Notes under the pieces: model-generated
What the model was told of the DNA's origin: nothing
Seen by the model: the letters and a program-made list of their open reading frames with translations, nothing else
The model's database searches: none
Translations under genes and position numbers: made by a program
Shown here: positions 18,811 through 27,966 of the stretch, piece after piece
How positions within the stretch are numbered: the stretch's first letter is position 1
How the letters are laid out: each line of letters opens with the position of its first letter
Assembly (NCBI RefSeq): GCF_038443385.1
Contig: NZ_CP151726.1
Span: forward strand, 4,712,001-4,776,000
DNA length: 64,000 bases
Origin: Stieleria varia
GTDB lineage: Bacteria > Planctomycetota > Planctomycetia > Pirellulales > Pirellulaceae
Direction of reading: 5' to 3'

Positions 18811-20085
18811 AACGACAATCGTCGCTCGACTTTCCAAGTCGATAGCGTGCCCCGTCAAACGTCTTGCCAATTCCAAACGTTTACTTGTGCAGACAGGCCC
18901 CGCTCCCTCGCATTCGGCTTAACGGATCTGCTCGACCTTCCCCGAAGTTCCGTGGGGGACGGTGACGCTGTGGAACGCGGTCCCGGACTTATGATTTGTT
19001 TTGGGGCGGATGGTGGCGTTCGTTGTCGACTTGGAAAGTCGAACGACAATCGTCGCTCGACTTTCCAAGTCGATAGCGCGTGCCCCGTCAAACGTTTTGC
19101 CAATTCCAAACGTTTACTTGTGCAGACAGGCTCCGCTCCCTCGCATTCGGCTTAACGGTTCTGCTCGACCTTCCCCGAAGTTCGGTGGGGGGGCGGTGAC
19201 GCTGTGGAACGCGGTCCCGGACGTATGATTTGTTTTGGGGCGGATGGTGGCGTTCGTTGTCGACTTGGAAAGTCGAACGACAATCGTCGCTCGACTTTCC
19301 AAGTCGATAGCGCGTGCCCCGTCAAACGTTTTGCCAATTCCAAGCGTTTACTTGTGCAGACAGGCCCCGCTCCCTCGCATTCGGCTTAACGGATCTGCTC
19401 GACCTTCCCCGAAGTTCCGTGGGGGACGGTGACGCTGTGGAACGCGGTCCCGGACTTATGATTTGTTTTGGGGCGGATGGTGGCGTTCGTTGTCGACTTG
19501 GAAAGTCGAACGACAATCGTCGCTCGACTTTCCAAGTCGATAGCGCGTGCCCCGTCAAACGTTTTGCCAATTCCAAGCGTTTACTTGTGCAGACAGGCCC
19601 CGCTCCCTCGCATTCGGCTTAACGGATCTGCTCGACCTTCCCCGAAGTTCCGTGGGGGACGGTGACGCTGTGGAACGCGGTCCCGGACTTATGATTTGTT
19701 TTGGGGCGGATGGTGGCGTTCGTTGTCGACTTGGAAAGTCGAACGACAATCGTCGCTCGACTTTCCAAGTCGATAGCGCGTGCCCCGTCAAACGTTTTGC
19801 CAATTCCAAACGTTTACTTGTGCAGACAGGCCCCGCTCCCTCGCATTCGGCTTAACGGATCTGCTCGACCTTCCCCGAAGTTCCGTGGGGGGCGGTGACG
19901 CTGTGGAACGCGGTCCCGGACGTATGATTTGTTTTGGGGCGGATGGTGGCGTTCGTTGTCGACTTGGAAAGTCGAACGACAATCGTCGCTCGACTTTCCA
20001 AGTCGATAGCGTGCCCCGTCAAACGTCTTGCCAATTCCAAACGTTTACTTGTGCAGACAGGCCCCGCTCCCTCGCATTCGCTTAT
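18811..20085. repeat. 233-bp tandem array of family B palindromic elements (about 5.5 units)
   Basis: Units begin at 18811, 19042, 19276, 19509, 19742 and 19975 (spacings 231, 234, 233, 233, 233); the last is truncated near 20085. Units are almost identical. Each junction is a long hairpin: GTCGACTTGGAAAGTCGAAC followed by GACAATCGTCG and the complementary arm CTCGACTTTCCAAGTCGA. Single elements with the same ends occur at 43013-43234, and a truncated one at 49495. The array starts 5 bp after a stop codon. The many identical open frames in this region are translations of the repeat, not genes. Confidence 0.93.
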
Positions 20086-20351
20086 ACGACTAATTGCGAC
20101 CTCCACCAAGTTCCGTGAGTGAAGTGCCTGTCGTGAAACACGCAAAGCACCGGCGTCATGCGTACGCCGACGCCGATCGATTCATCCGGTATCACTGTTA
20201 GATTCGTAGCGATTGATTCAACACGCGAGATTCGCAGAAGACTCCTTGATCAGTCCCGGCATCGCCGATCATACGGTTGCTGCTGTTGGATTGCGCGGAA
20301 AGGATTCCCGCAAACGATGTTTCTCAATCGTGTTTCACGACGGATCGTACC

Positions 20352-20948
20352 ATGACCAGGCTTACCGGTTGTTTGTTGGTAATGTTGTTGCCCACATTTT
20401 TGATGGCGCATCACCCAGATCGGCAAAGCTATCCCGTCCGTCCTCGGGTCGATCTCATAGGCCCGGTCGGCAACAACCTGAAACCTGATTATCGCCGCAC
20501 GTACAATCGCCCCAGTAACCTGATGGGCAAGATTGCATATAAAATCGCTCCGTCGAGCCAAGAAGCCATGGCGTGGCACAAAGCTCAGCATGCCGGGCTG
20601 TACAACGGGAATTGCCCCCGCGTGGTCGATCATTATTTCTTTCCCAAACCCTGGGAAGCATTGCGGGTCGGCCCACGACCCGATCGCGATGCCGTCGAAT
20701 ACCGCAGCCAATCCGTTCGTGCTTTGATCAATCAAGACATTGAGGAATTAGATAAAGCGGGTCAAGAACTGAGCAGCGAAGAGGGTATCGACATGAGCCG
20801 AGCCCTCTCGGACGAGCAGATGTACGACAAGAGCGAAGTCTTGCAGCTGGAAGATTCCCTGCCGCTGGAGTTGGTCCCCAAGAGCGAAACCGAACTTCCC
20901 GAGTTGACTCCGCCTGCAAAGACGCTGCCAGAGCCGATCGAGCCATAG
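20352..20948 (+). CDS. Small secreted protein of unknown function
   Basis: 198 aa from the ATG at 20352 (GTACC just before; the frame extends upstream to 20277 without a good start). Signal peptide: TGCLLVMLLPTFLMAHHPD. The mature part has the motif-like segment HYFFPKPWEALRVGPRPD and a negatively charged C-terminal half, ending Pro-rich (PPAKTLPEPIEP). No recognised domain. It looks like an envelope protein of the lineage. MITE-like element A begins 9 bp after the stop. Confidence 0.65.
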   Translation: MTRLTGCLLVMLLPTFLMAHHPDRQSYPVRPRVDLIGPVGNNLKPDYRRTYNRPSNLMGKIAYKIAPSSQEAMAWHKAQHAGLYNGNCPRVVDHYFFPKPWEALRVGPRPDRDAVEYRSQSVRALINQDIEELDKAGQELSSEEGIDMSRALSDEQMYDKSEVLQLEDSLPLELVPKSETELPELTPPAKTLPEPIEP

Positions 20949-20957
20949 GCTAGTGTT

Positions 20958-21350
20958 GGGCTGTTCAAAACTTGGCGTTGACATTGTTTTTTCAGTCCAT
21001 GTTTTCGTTCCATGCATCGCAATCAAAGTGAGCCTCAGGCGCTAGCCGTGGGCCGGCACCACAATTCGCCACAGGCCCACGGCTAGCGCCTGAGGCTCAC
21101 TGGGGCCACCTGCTGCGCCGGCAGCCACAGGCCCACGGCTAGCGCCTGAGGCTCACTGGGGCCACCTGCTGCGCCGGCAGCCACAGGCCCACGGCTAGCG
21201 CCTGAGGCTCACTGGGGCCAGCAGCTGCGCCGGCAGCCACAGGCCCACGGCTAGCGCCTGAGGCTCACTGGGTTCACCAGCTGCGCCGGCAGTAGGGACA
21301 TGAATTTGCGCAAACCCATAAAGACACAACCCCGAATTTTGAACAGCCCA
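20958..21350. mobile_element. MITE-like family A element, copy 1 (with 56-bp internal expansion)
   Basis: 393 bp bounded by inverted termini TGGGCTGTTCAAAA (left) and TTTTGAACAGCCCA (right). Next to the left end is TTGACATTGTTTTTTCAGTC, shared by all copies. The centre holds the palindrome AGTGAGCCTCAGGCGCTAGC / GCTAGCGCCTGAGGCTCACT. Unlike the ~227-bp copies at 24271 and 59685, this copy has four tandem 56-bp units starting at 21074, 21130, 21186 and 21242. No coding capacity, so a non-autonomous element; no cognate transposase is in the window. Confidence 0.75.
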
Positions 21351-21367
21351 GTCAAGACTGGACAATG

Positions 21368-21427
21368 CACGTAGTCGCGTCTCCCCGAGACGCGAAATTC
21401 CGAGCATCGGAGAGGCTCGGCTACGCG
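21368..21427. repeat. Family C hairpin (CACGTAG...CTACG)
   Basis: Inverted repeat with arms CACGTAGTCGCGTCTCCCCG and CGGAGAGGCTCGGCTACGCG around CGAAATTC. It belongs to the same family as the hairpins at 25341-25508 and 38998-39060. It lies between element A copy 1 and the TolC-family gene, so a role as terminator or transcript end is possible but not shown. Confidence 0.65.
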
Positions 21428-21639
21428 AATTGCTTGCATCGAAATCGCGAATCAGAAAATTCTTAATAACCGTCAAAGTTTACCCAGTCGCTCGCCGATA
21501 ACACTCTCGGGCAAAGTCTCGACCGACACCGAAGGGTGCCGCGAGAGACTTTGTGGGGGGGCTTTCCATTTTATTCGTCTAACGCTGACTGGTGCGCTCG
21601 AGGTGCGCCGGAACGCGATGACCAAGGGAAGCCCAGGGC

Positions 21640-24039
21640 ATGAATCGCTCTTTGTTTCGATATACCGCATTTCTGCAGCTAGGCCTCGCGGTCTTGTTGG
21701 CGACCGGTTGCGCACAAACGCAACCGTTCTTCCTCAACGAGTCCCCGGACTTGCAGCACTACCTCAACGCCGCCACTGCCATCGAGTATCCCGATGTGCA
21801 GGTGGAGAGCTTGCCAGGTACGTTGCAAACACTGGCTCCGCTGACGTTGGGCAACCACGACTATGAGTTCTGGAACCTGACGCTGGAAGAGTGCGTCTCC
21901 ATGGCGCTCCAGAATTCCAAGTTCTTTCTCACCACCAGTGGGACTGCGGAGTTTCGTCAGAACATCGCGACCCAATTTGTCAGCGGCCAATCGGAGCAGT
22001 TTGGTAGCGTCTACGACGTTGCCATTCAGCAGACGACGACCCAATCGGCACCACTGGCTATCGATGGCAATGGCAACCGCTTGCTGCCTCGTGGTGTCGT
22101 GCGTGCCAACCAAGTCGGCGGCGTGGAGGACGCATTGGCGGAGTTCGACGCCCAAGCCAGTTCGTTCATCGATTTCTCGACCACCGACCGTGCTCAGAAC
22201 GTCGGTGCTGGCAACACCATCAACCCGCAGTTCGCAACGGCGAGAAACGCAACGCAGCAGGCGGCATTGAGCAAGCGACTTGCAACCGGCGGCGTCGCCA
22301 CATTGCGGGAGCAAGTCCTGTACAGCGCCAACAACACACTGACGCAATCCCAGGCAGCTCCCGGGACGATCGCTGGTCGAGCCGTGGGCAGCGACTACAC
22401 CGCCATCTTGGAAGCACAGATTCAGCATCCACTGATGCGAAACCGTGGAACGCTGATCAACCGCACGCCCGTCGTCTTGGCGAGTTTGAACGAAGACATC
22501 TCGGTCGCCGACTTTGAAATCCAAGTCCGCAACCTTGTCCGCGACGTCGAGAACGCCTACTGGGATCTGTATGTAGCTTACCGGAACGTATCGACCGCGA
22601 TCATTGGTCGCAACAGTGCCCAGGCAACCCAACGCTTTGCCGAGTTGCAGTTCGAAGAAGGCGTTGGAAATATCCAAGAACTATCGCAAGCCCGAGAACA
22701 GTACTTTCAATTCCGCGCCCGTGTTCAAGCCGCACTGGCGGGATCGAATCTGCCCGGTGACGATCAGCTTGGTGTATACGGTCGCGAACGCGCCCTGCGT
22801 GCCTTGATCGGACTGGAAGCCACCGATGGACGACTGATTCGCCCGATCAATGAGCCCTCGCTGGCTCGTCTGGAGTTTGACTGGAATGAATCCGTCGCTC
22901 AAATGCTGTACCTCAGTCCCGAACTGCGTCAAAACAAGTATCGCATCAAGCAAAACGAGCTGGAATTGATGCTGGCAAAGAATCAAATCCTGCCGGATGT
23001 CAACCTGTCATTCTTGTATCGTTGGGTCGGTGTGGGCGACACGCTGGGACCACCGAACCGTCGCGACGTCGACTTCCCCGCCGTGGGCAGCAGTGCTCTG
23101 GCAGAGTTGACCGGCGGCCAATATCAAGAGCTTGGCGTTCGTCTAGAGTTCACCCCGACCCCGATCGGATCCGCTCGCGAGCTGGCCCGCGTACAGAATG
23201 CGAAGTTGAGATTGCAACAAGCACAAACCTTCTTGCAAGAAGCCGAGCGAATGGCTGTGAACCAACTCAGCGACGCCGTCGCCAAAGTTTCGACTCACTA
23301 TCAACTGGTGCAAACCAACGCACAACGTTGGCAGGCCGCCGAGCAAGAAGTGGAAGCGCGTTTGATCGAGTACGAAAAGGGACTCAGCGCCGTGAACGTG
23401 GTCCTGCAAAGTCAACAACGTCGTGCCGATGCACAGATCACCTACTATCGAGCGTTGACCGAGTACAACAAGTCGCTCAACTACGTCGAATACCTCAAGG
23501 GAACGATGCTTGCCAACAGTGCCATCACCTTGCGTGAAGGCGTTTGGAACAGCAAAGCGTACTTGGACGCACTGGAGCGAGCACGGGAACGAGCAGCGGG
23601 ATACCAACTGCAATACGGCGTGACACGTCCCGGTGTCGTGCGAACCGGTCCAGTGCGAGACGGTGACGCCGCCGTGCAAATCACCGGCTCAGGTGCCGAG
23701 AGCGTGGGAGCACACGTGCCACCGTCGGAGATGATGTTCGATGGACCGATGGGCTCCTCAAACCCGACGGAATTGGATTGGGTACCAGCCGATTCTGACC
23801 TGAATATGGATGAAGTGCCTTTGAGCGAAATGGGCACACCGCGAGAAATGTTCTCGCCCGAGGCAATCAACAATCCGGCACTGATGCCCAAGGCGGAAGC
23901 CAGCATCCTGTTGCCAACACCACCTGCGCTACAGGCACCTGTGACCGGATCGGTCGCACCGATGAGCTATCAAAGCGAAACGGTCGACCATTCCGGAGCA
24001 CCGGCCCCTGTCTCCCGACGAGCTTTGCCAGTCCGCTAA
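21640..24039 (+). CDS. TolC-family outer-membrane efflux lipoprotein
   Basis: 799 aa, starting with a lipoprotein signal (LAVLLATGCAQTQ; lipobox Cys near residue 24). Central helical segments such as 'VRNLVRDVENAYWDLYVAYR' and LEFTPTPIGSARELARVQNA correspond to the repeated helical hairpins of outer membrane efflux proteins; 'ALRALIGLEATDGRLIRP' is also family-typical. Forms the trimeric outer-membrane exit duct of a tripartite exporter. It is longer than usual (TolC proteins are ~450-500 aa): there is an extended N-terminal part and a Pro/Met-rich C-terminal tail from about 670. No adaptor or pump gene is adjacent. It ends at a strong terminator. Confidence 0.85.
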   Translation: MNRSLFRYTAFLQLGLAVLLATGCAQTQPFFLNESPDLQHYLNAATAIEYPDVQVESLPGTLQTLAPLTLGNHDYEFWNLTLEECVSMALQNSKFFLTTSGTAEFRQNIATQFVSGQSEQFGSVYDVAIQQTTTQSAPLAIDGNGNRLLPRGVVRANQVGGVEDALAEFDAQASSFIDFSTTDRAQNVGAGNTINPQFATARNATQQAALSKRLATGGVATLREQVLYSANNTLTQSQAAPGTIAGRAVGSDYTAILEAQIQHPLMRNRGTLINRTPVVLASLNEDISVADFEIQVRNLVRDVENAYWDLYVAYRNVSTAIIGRNSAQATQRFAELQFEEGVGNIQELSQAREQYFQFRARVQAALAGSNLPGDDQLGVYGRERALRALIGLEATDGRLIRPINEPSLARLEFDWNESVAQMLYLSPELRQNKYRIKQNELELMLAKNQILPDVNLSFLYRWVGVGDTLGPPNRRDVDFPAVGSSALAELTGGQYQELGVRLEFTPTPIGSARELARVQNAKLRLQQAQTFLQEAERMAVNQLSDAVAKVSTHYQLVQTNAQRWQAAEQEVEARLIEYEKGLSAVNVVLQSQQRRADAQITYYRALTEYNKSLNYVEYLKGTMLANSAITLREGVWNSKAYLDALERARERAAGYQLQYGVTRPGVVRTGPVRDGDAAVQITGSGAESVGAHVPPSEMMFDGPMGSSNPTELDWVPADSDLNMDEVPLSEMGTPREMFSPEAINNPALMPKAEASILLPTPPALQAPVTGSVAPMSYQSETVDHSGAPAPVSRRALPVR

Positions 24040-24125
24040 GCACACCAATTCATCCGATGGGCGGAGGAACTGCGAGGACTGTGCACCAAGCGTCGGTGTC
24101 TAGACAACGGTCCTCGCAAACGAAC

Positions 24126-24160
24126 AGCTCGAGCTGCGTCGAAAGACGCCTCGAGCTTTT
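24126..24160 (+). terminator. Rho-independent terminator after the TolC-family gene
   Basis: Hairpin AGCTCGAG-CT-GCGTC-GAAA-GACGC-CTCGAGCT followed by TTT, 87 bp after the stop. The stem is 13 bp with a two-base bulge and a GAAA tetraloop. One of the clearest intrinsic terminators in the window. Confidence 0.8.
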
Positions 24161-24270
24161 CGTGTTCAATGTACGTCAGCCTTTATGTACGTCAGCCTTT
24201 CCAGGCTGACATCAAACCTGAAAAAACGAATTGCGCTCGTGTAGAATTGTTCGGCTGGGCGGCTCGGGGT

Positions 24271-24496
24271 AGGCTGTTCAAAATTTGGTGTTGACATTGT
24301 TTTTTCAGTTCATGTTTTTGTCCGATGCATCGCAATCAGAGTGAGCCTCAGGCGCTAGCCGTGGGCCGGCACCACCATCCGCCTCAGGCCCACGGCTAGC
24401 GCCTGAGGCTCACTGGGGGCCACCAACTGCGCCGGGAGAGGTGACAGAAACTTACGGAGCGCCATAGTGCCACAACCCCGAGTTTTGAACAGCCCA
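24271..24496. mobile_element. MITE-like family A element, copy 2
   Basis: 226 bp, same orientation as copy 1. Left terminus AGGCTGTTCAAAATTTGG then TTGACATTG; right terminus GAGTTTTGAACAGCCCAG. The internal palindrome with CTCAGGCGCTAGCCGTGGGC is present once. Flanked on both sides by short TGTCAGGCT...AGCCTGACGTA hairpins (24175-24215 and 24508-24532). Non-coding. Confidence 0.75.
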
Positions 24497-24507
24497 GGCT
24501 CGGGATA

Positions 24508-24532
24508 TGTCAGGCTAGAAAGCCTGACGTAC
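24508..24532. repeat. Short TGTCAGGCT/AGCCTGACGTA hairpin
   Basis: TGTCAGGCTAGAAAGCCTGA can form a 9-bp stem with an AGAA-type loop. Related copies ACGTCAGCCTTTCCAGGCTG occur near 24190. They flank MITE copy 2. Confidence 0.5.
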
Positions 24533-24558
24533 TTGTTTCAAATTTCGGAGAACACATC

Positions 24559-25347
24559 TTGTTTGATTTGACCGGTCACCGTGCTTTGATCACGGGTGGA
24601 ACACAAGGTGTCGGCGCGGCGATGGCAATCGCGATCGCCGCAGCGGGTGCCGATGTCCTGATCACTGGCTTGCGCGACGATGAGTTTGCGCAAGCCACAT
24701 TAGCTAGTTGTCGTGAGCGCGGTGTTGCCGCAGAGTTGATGATCGTTGACTTGGCTCAAGAACCAGAGTCTTACCTTGACGACTTGATTAGCTCGGTCAA
24801 CAACACCATGCCGGGGATCGATCTGTTGGTCAACAATGCCGGGACCTTCATCGACGTGCCGTACTTGGAAATGGATTACGCTCGATACATGCGAACGATG
24901 CACCTGAACGTGACCGCCGGATATTTCCTCACACAAGCGTTGGCACGTGGGTGGGTGCGCGACGGCGTCGCGGGTCGCGTCTTGTTCACCGGATCGATCA
25001 ACGGGCTGCTGTCCGAGCCGGTCCATACGGCCTATGACACCAGCAAAGGCGCCGTGGCGGCGATGGTACGCTCGCTGTGCGTTGCCTTGGCACCCCACGG
25101 CATCCGCGTCAACTCGGTCGCACCGGGTTTAGTCCGCACGCCGCTGACGGACGTCTTGAATCAAGACGCAGGCCTTGATGCATGGATGCGAATGCACACA
25201 CCCAACGGTCAGGTGCCAGGCCCGGAGGTTTGCGGCGGCGCGGCTGTGTTCCTGTTGTCCGACGCTGCGGTTCACATCCACGGGCAAACACTGTACGTCG
25301 ATGGCGGCATGAGCGTCTGGCAGCAACCCGATCCGCCACGCACGTAG
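24559..25347 (+). CDS. SDR-family NAD(P)-dependent oxidoreductase
   Basis: 262 aa, classical short-chain dehydrogenase/reductase. Cofactor motif TGGTQGVGAA (residues 12-21), NNAG in LVNNAGTF, catalytic Ser in FTGSINGL, Tyr/Lys in TAYDTSKGAVAAM, and the C-terminal LYVDGGMSVW. The start is TTG at 24559, supported by CGGAG eight bases upstream; no ATG fits. The substrate is unknown; sequence near the active site is compatible with sugar or polyol dehydrogenases. Its TAG stop is formed by the first bases of a palindromic family C element (CACGTAG). Confidence 0.88.
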   Translation: MFDLTGHRALITGGTQGVGAAMAIAIAAAGADVLITGLRDDEFAQATLASCRERGVAAELMIVDLAQEPESYLDDLISSVNNTMPGIDLLVNNAGTFIDVPYLEMDYARYMRTMHLNVTAGYFLTQALARGWVRDGVAGRVLFTGSINGLLSEPVHTAYDTSKGAVAAMVRSLCVALAPHGIRVNSVAPGLVRTPLTDVLNQDAGLDAWMRMHTPNGQVPGPEVCGGAAVFLLSDAAVHIHGQTLYVDGGMSVWQQPDPPRT

Positions 25348-25508
25348 CCGAGCGTCTCGGGACGTGAAATCTATTGCTGGCGTAGTGGATGAGGTTACGA
25401 GTCCTGGAGTACGGGACTCGTGACCTCGTCCGCTTGCGAAATCCGTCACTTATTGATTTCACACCCCCGAGGCTCGAAACTTCGCGTCCCGAGAGATGCG
25501 GCTACGTG
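25341..25508. repeat. Family C palindromic element filling a convergent intergenic gap
   Basis: Left arm CACGTAGCCGAGCGTCTCGG and right arm CCGAGAGATGCGGCTACGTG. Inside is a second strong hairpin at 25388-25430: GATGAGGTTACGAGTC paired with GACTCGTGACCTCGTC. The left arm supplies the stop codon of the SDR gene, and the right arm ends 4 bp before the stop of the minus-strand GH32-like gene. Likely acts as a bidirectional transcript end. Confidence 0.7.
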
Positions 25509-25512
25509 GAGT

Positions 25513-27072
25513 TCAGCCGACGGTCAAGTGTTCGTCGGACTGCGTCGGGGTGCTCAGTCGTTCCAGTTTCGCATTACTGATCGTCAGCACGGTGCTTTCG
25601 ACGTAGACACCGACGGCACCACGTTGAAAGGTTTGATCAGCCAGTGACAGAATGACGCGACCATCGATGGAAAGCTCCAAGTAGCTGCCCAGGGCGATCA
25701 GCTTGAAGCTCGCTACACCGCGATCGGGGTTGTCCCAGAATGCTTGCTGGAGCGATCTGAACTGCATCATCGACTCGCCGCTTTCCTCCGGGCCTGTTCC
25801 CCAAGCACGCAATTGGGCGACGCCTTTGGTCAAGTCCAACGACAAGTAGTATCCGTCATGCGTCTCTCGGTTCACTCGAAACACGAGGCCACATTTTCCG
25901 AGACCTTCGATATCCAGTTTGGCTGAGAGACGAAAGCAGTCGACGTCGTCATCGAACAAGAACGCTTGGAAACCCGACTCGCTCGCCAGTGTGAGTTGTT
26001 CTTCTCCGACCAAACAAAAGTCACCATCGCGTGATTTTTTCAGCGTGCACATCCGCTTGGTGCTCAATTCATGCAGCACGCGATTGTCAAATCCTTCAAA
26101 CGTCTTGACTCGCAAGTAGCCGTTGGGCAATCGATAGAGTCGCTTGGGGGGCGGCATCAGGTTTTGAGTGATCCGATCGTCACTATTGGCGGTGTAGAAG
26201 TTCCACAGCAGGTACCCCTGATCATCCTTGCAGATCCGGCCAGCGTAGTTTCCAGCGGCCAACAAGACGTTGTCGTGATAGCTTCGCCAATGTTCTCCGA
26301 TCGCTTCGGTATGCCAGTATCGAATCTTGGCATCTTCGCGGATGCTGCCGATGAGATAGTACTCGTTGTCGATCTTAAACAAATTGGGGACTTCTACATC
26401 ATCGTACAGTCCTGGGTGATGCAGCGCCGGTCGAGCGACGAAGTGGTTCTCGGAGGTCTCTTCCAAGACGGCCACGCAACCACGGCGAACAATGGGTCCT
26501 TCGTTGACGCGTCCTGCGCAGAGCAAGAATCCGCTGTCTCCCTCACGATAATAAAACGGATCTCGCCAAGAGACCCAACTGCGTCCTTCGTCGATCGAGG
26601 ACTCGTAGTAAGAAGGGTCGGGAGCGAGCGGATAACAGCTTGCTTCGTCGCGATCGAACAGCGGCTGGTCCTTTCGAGTCGGCAGCTTGTACGGCAGCTC
26701 GCTTCGACGGTCAGTCCAGTGCACAGGAGCTTTTTTCCAATGAAACAAGTCGTCACTCTCGGCCATGCCTAGACGTTGTTTCAGTCCCCGATCGCATCGC
26801 GACAGTCCGGTGTAAAACATCCTCCAACGACCTGCTTGAAACGGATGTGGCGAAACGTGCATCGTCCACAGCATTGAGTCATCCCAGGCACCTGGGTGCC
26901 CGAGAAACAACGCGTTCTCGACGCGTCGCCAATGAAAACAGTCGTCGCTGACCGCGTGGGCGATGAAATCGTGGTTGGGCAAGACCAAATGAAAGAGGTG
27001 GTAGACTCCTTCGTGGTAAAGCACATCCACATCCCCGAGACTCTTGCGGCTGCCGAGAGATTCTGCGTACAT
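25513..27072 (-). CDS. GH32-like glycoside hydrolase (putative sucrose/fructan hydrolase)
   Basis: 519 aa, no signal peptide, so cytoplasmic. A five-bladed propeller of the GH32/GH43/GH68 type spans about 5-330. Candidate catalytic acids: Asp14 or Asp16 in SLGDVDVLYH (nucleophile position), Asp171 in the RDP motif of SWRDPFYY, and Glu227 in VEVPNLF (acid/base, replacing the usual ECP). A C-terminal beta-sandwich follows (about 350-505; FRLSAKLDIEGLGKCGLVF), as in GH32 invertases. It neighbours sucrose-phosphate phosphatase and synthase genes, which points to cleavage of sucrose or a fructosyl sugar. A phosphorylase or another GH43-like activity is possible. Confidence 0.72.
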   Translation of the reverse strand: MYAESLGSRKSLGDVDVLYHEGVYHLFHLVLPNHDFIAHAVSDDCFHWRRVENALFLGHPGAWDDSMLWTMHVSPHPFQAGRWRMFYTGLSRCDRGLKQRLGMAESDDLFHWKKAPVHWTDRRSELPYKLPTRKDQPLFDRDEASCYPLAPDPSYYESSIDEGRSWVSWRDPFYYREGDSGFLLCAGRVNEGPIVRRGCVAVLEETSENHFVARPALHHPGLYDDVEVPNLFKIDNEYYLIGSIREDAKIRYWHTEAIGEHWRSYHDNVLLAAGNYAGRICKDDQGYLLWNFYTANSDDRITQNLMPPPKRLYRLPNGYLRVKTFEGFDNRVLHELSTKRMCTLKKSRDGDFCLVGEEQLTLASESGFQAFLFDDDVDCFRLSAKLDIEGLGKCGLVFRVNRETHDGYYLSLDLTKGVAQLRAWGTGPEESGESMMQFRSLQQAFWDNPDRGVASFKLIALGSYLELSIDGRVILSLADQTFQRGAVGVYVESTVLTISNAKLERLSTPTQSDEHLTVG

Positions 27073-27099
27073 CTTTGCTTCGCTTGTTTCGTTCTTGCG

Positions 27100-27966
27100 T
27101 CAGTTGGATGAAAGGATGAAGTGCTTGATTCCTTGCAGCACACCGCTGGTGGAATCGCTGGTTGCCTGAAAAATATTGGCTCGGTCAAGTGCGCGAGCGA
27201 CCGAACGTAACTGTGGATCGGCGTTACCGACGAGGATCGTGTTCACGCCACTGGCAACCACTGCGGCGTCATTTCCGGAATCGCCCGCGAAGACCAACTC
27301 GTCACTTGCGATGGACTCCTGTTGCAGCAACCATCGCAGCCCATAGGACTTGTCGACGTTCTCGGGCAAAAGATCCAGTAGTCCGGTACCGGTATCCACA
27401 CAACGGCTGGTCACCATTGACAGCGGTGCCCCGCTCTCGCTCAACCAGTCTTGCACTCCCTCATGAACTTGATCGAACAGATCATGCGGAAAATCAAAGC
27501 TGATTTTCGCTAATGTTTGCTTCTCCGGCGGTTGCAATACCAGCGGAATGCCGAGTTCGCGGACTTTCTCTTGAATCGACGCTGCGGACCAATTGCCGAG
27601 GATCTCCAGCATCCGCGATCTGTAGTCATCAATCTCAACATGTCGATCGTTGCGATGCTGCAGAATGCGAGTGCCTACGTCACAGATGACTCGGTCGGCC
27701 ACAGGCAAGTCGTATTGTGCAATCGCATGCTGGGTCAATTCCCACGACCGGCCGGTGACGAACCAAAGCCGAACTCCATGTGTGGTCAATAATCGACCAA
27801 GTTGGATCATCGACTCCCGATGCTCGTTCTTGTTCCCAAGCGGTATCAGCGTGCCATCGAGGTCTGTCGCGAGAACCCGTATTTTTTTAATGAAACTGAT
27901 TTTATCTGCTCCAAAGTGAAATGAAACCGAAACGATTAGGCAAAAGGAACGCAAGTTGCTCCACAT
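27100..27966 (-). CDS. HAD-IIB sucrose-6-phosphate phosphatase-like hydrolase
   Basis: 288 aa by the open frame. The HAD motif I DLDGTL is at residues 35-40 (Asp35 nucleophile, Asp37 acid), motif II in WFVTGRSWE, and motif IV FAGDSGNDAAVV near 220. The cap domain between is of the type shared by sucrose-phosphate and mannosyl-glycerate phosphatases. Expected reaction: sucrose-6-phosphate to sucrose plus phosphate. The first ~28 residues (hydrophobic, Phe/Ser-rich) look unlike the family and the true start may lie near KISFIKKIRVL, but no ATG/GTG/TTG is there, so the end at 27966 is uncertain. Lies 27 bp upstream of the GH32-like gene on the same strand, probably one operon. Confidence 0.75.
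   Translation of the reverse strand: MWSNLRSFCLIVSVSFHFGADKISFIKKIRVLATDLDGTLIPLGNKNEHRESMIQLGRLLTTHGVRLWFVTGRSWELTQHAIAQYDLPVADRVICDVGTRILQHRNDRHVEIDDYRSRMLEILGNWSAASIQEKVRELGIPLVLQPPEKQTLAKISFDFPHDLFDQVHEGVQDWLSESGAPLSMVTSRCVDTGTGLLDLLPENVDKSYGLRWLLQQESIASDELVFAGDSGNDAAVVASGVNTILVGNADPQLRSVARALDRANIFQATSDSTSGVLQGIKHFILSSN

Noticed and set aside
18811-20085. Possible CRISPR array or minisatellite gene
   Set aside because: The 233-bp units have no alternating short repeat and variable spacer, units are almost identical throughout, and no cas gene is near. The open frames are repeat translations.
26071-26772. Plus-strand frame of 233 codons
   Set aside because: Antisense to the GH32-like gene, which has clear catalytic motifs; no motif or start site supports the antisense frame.
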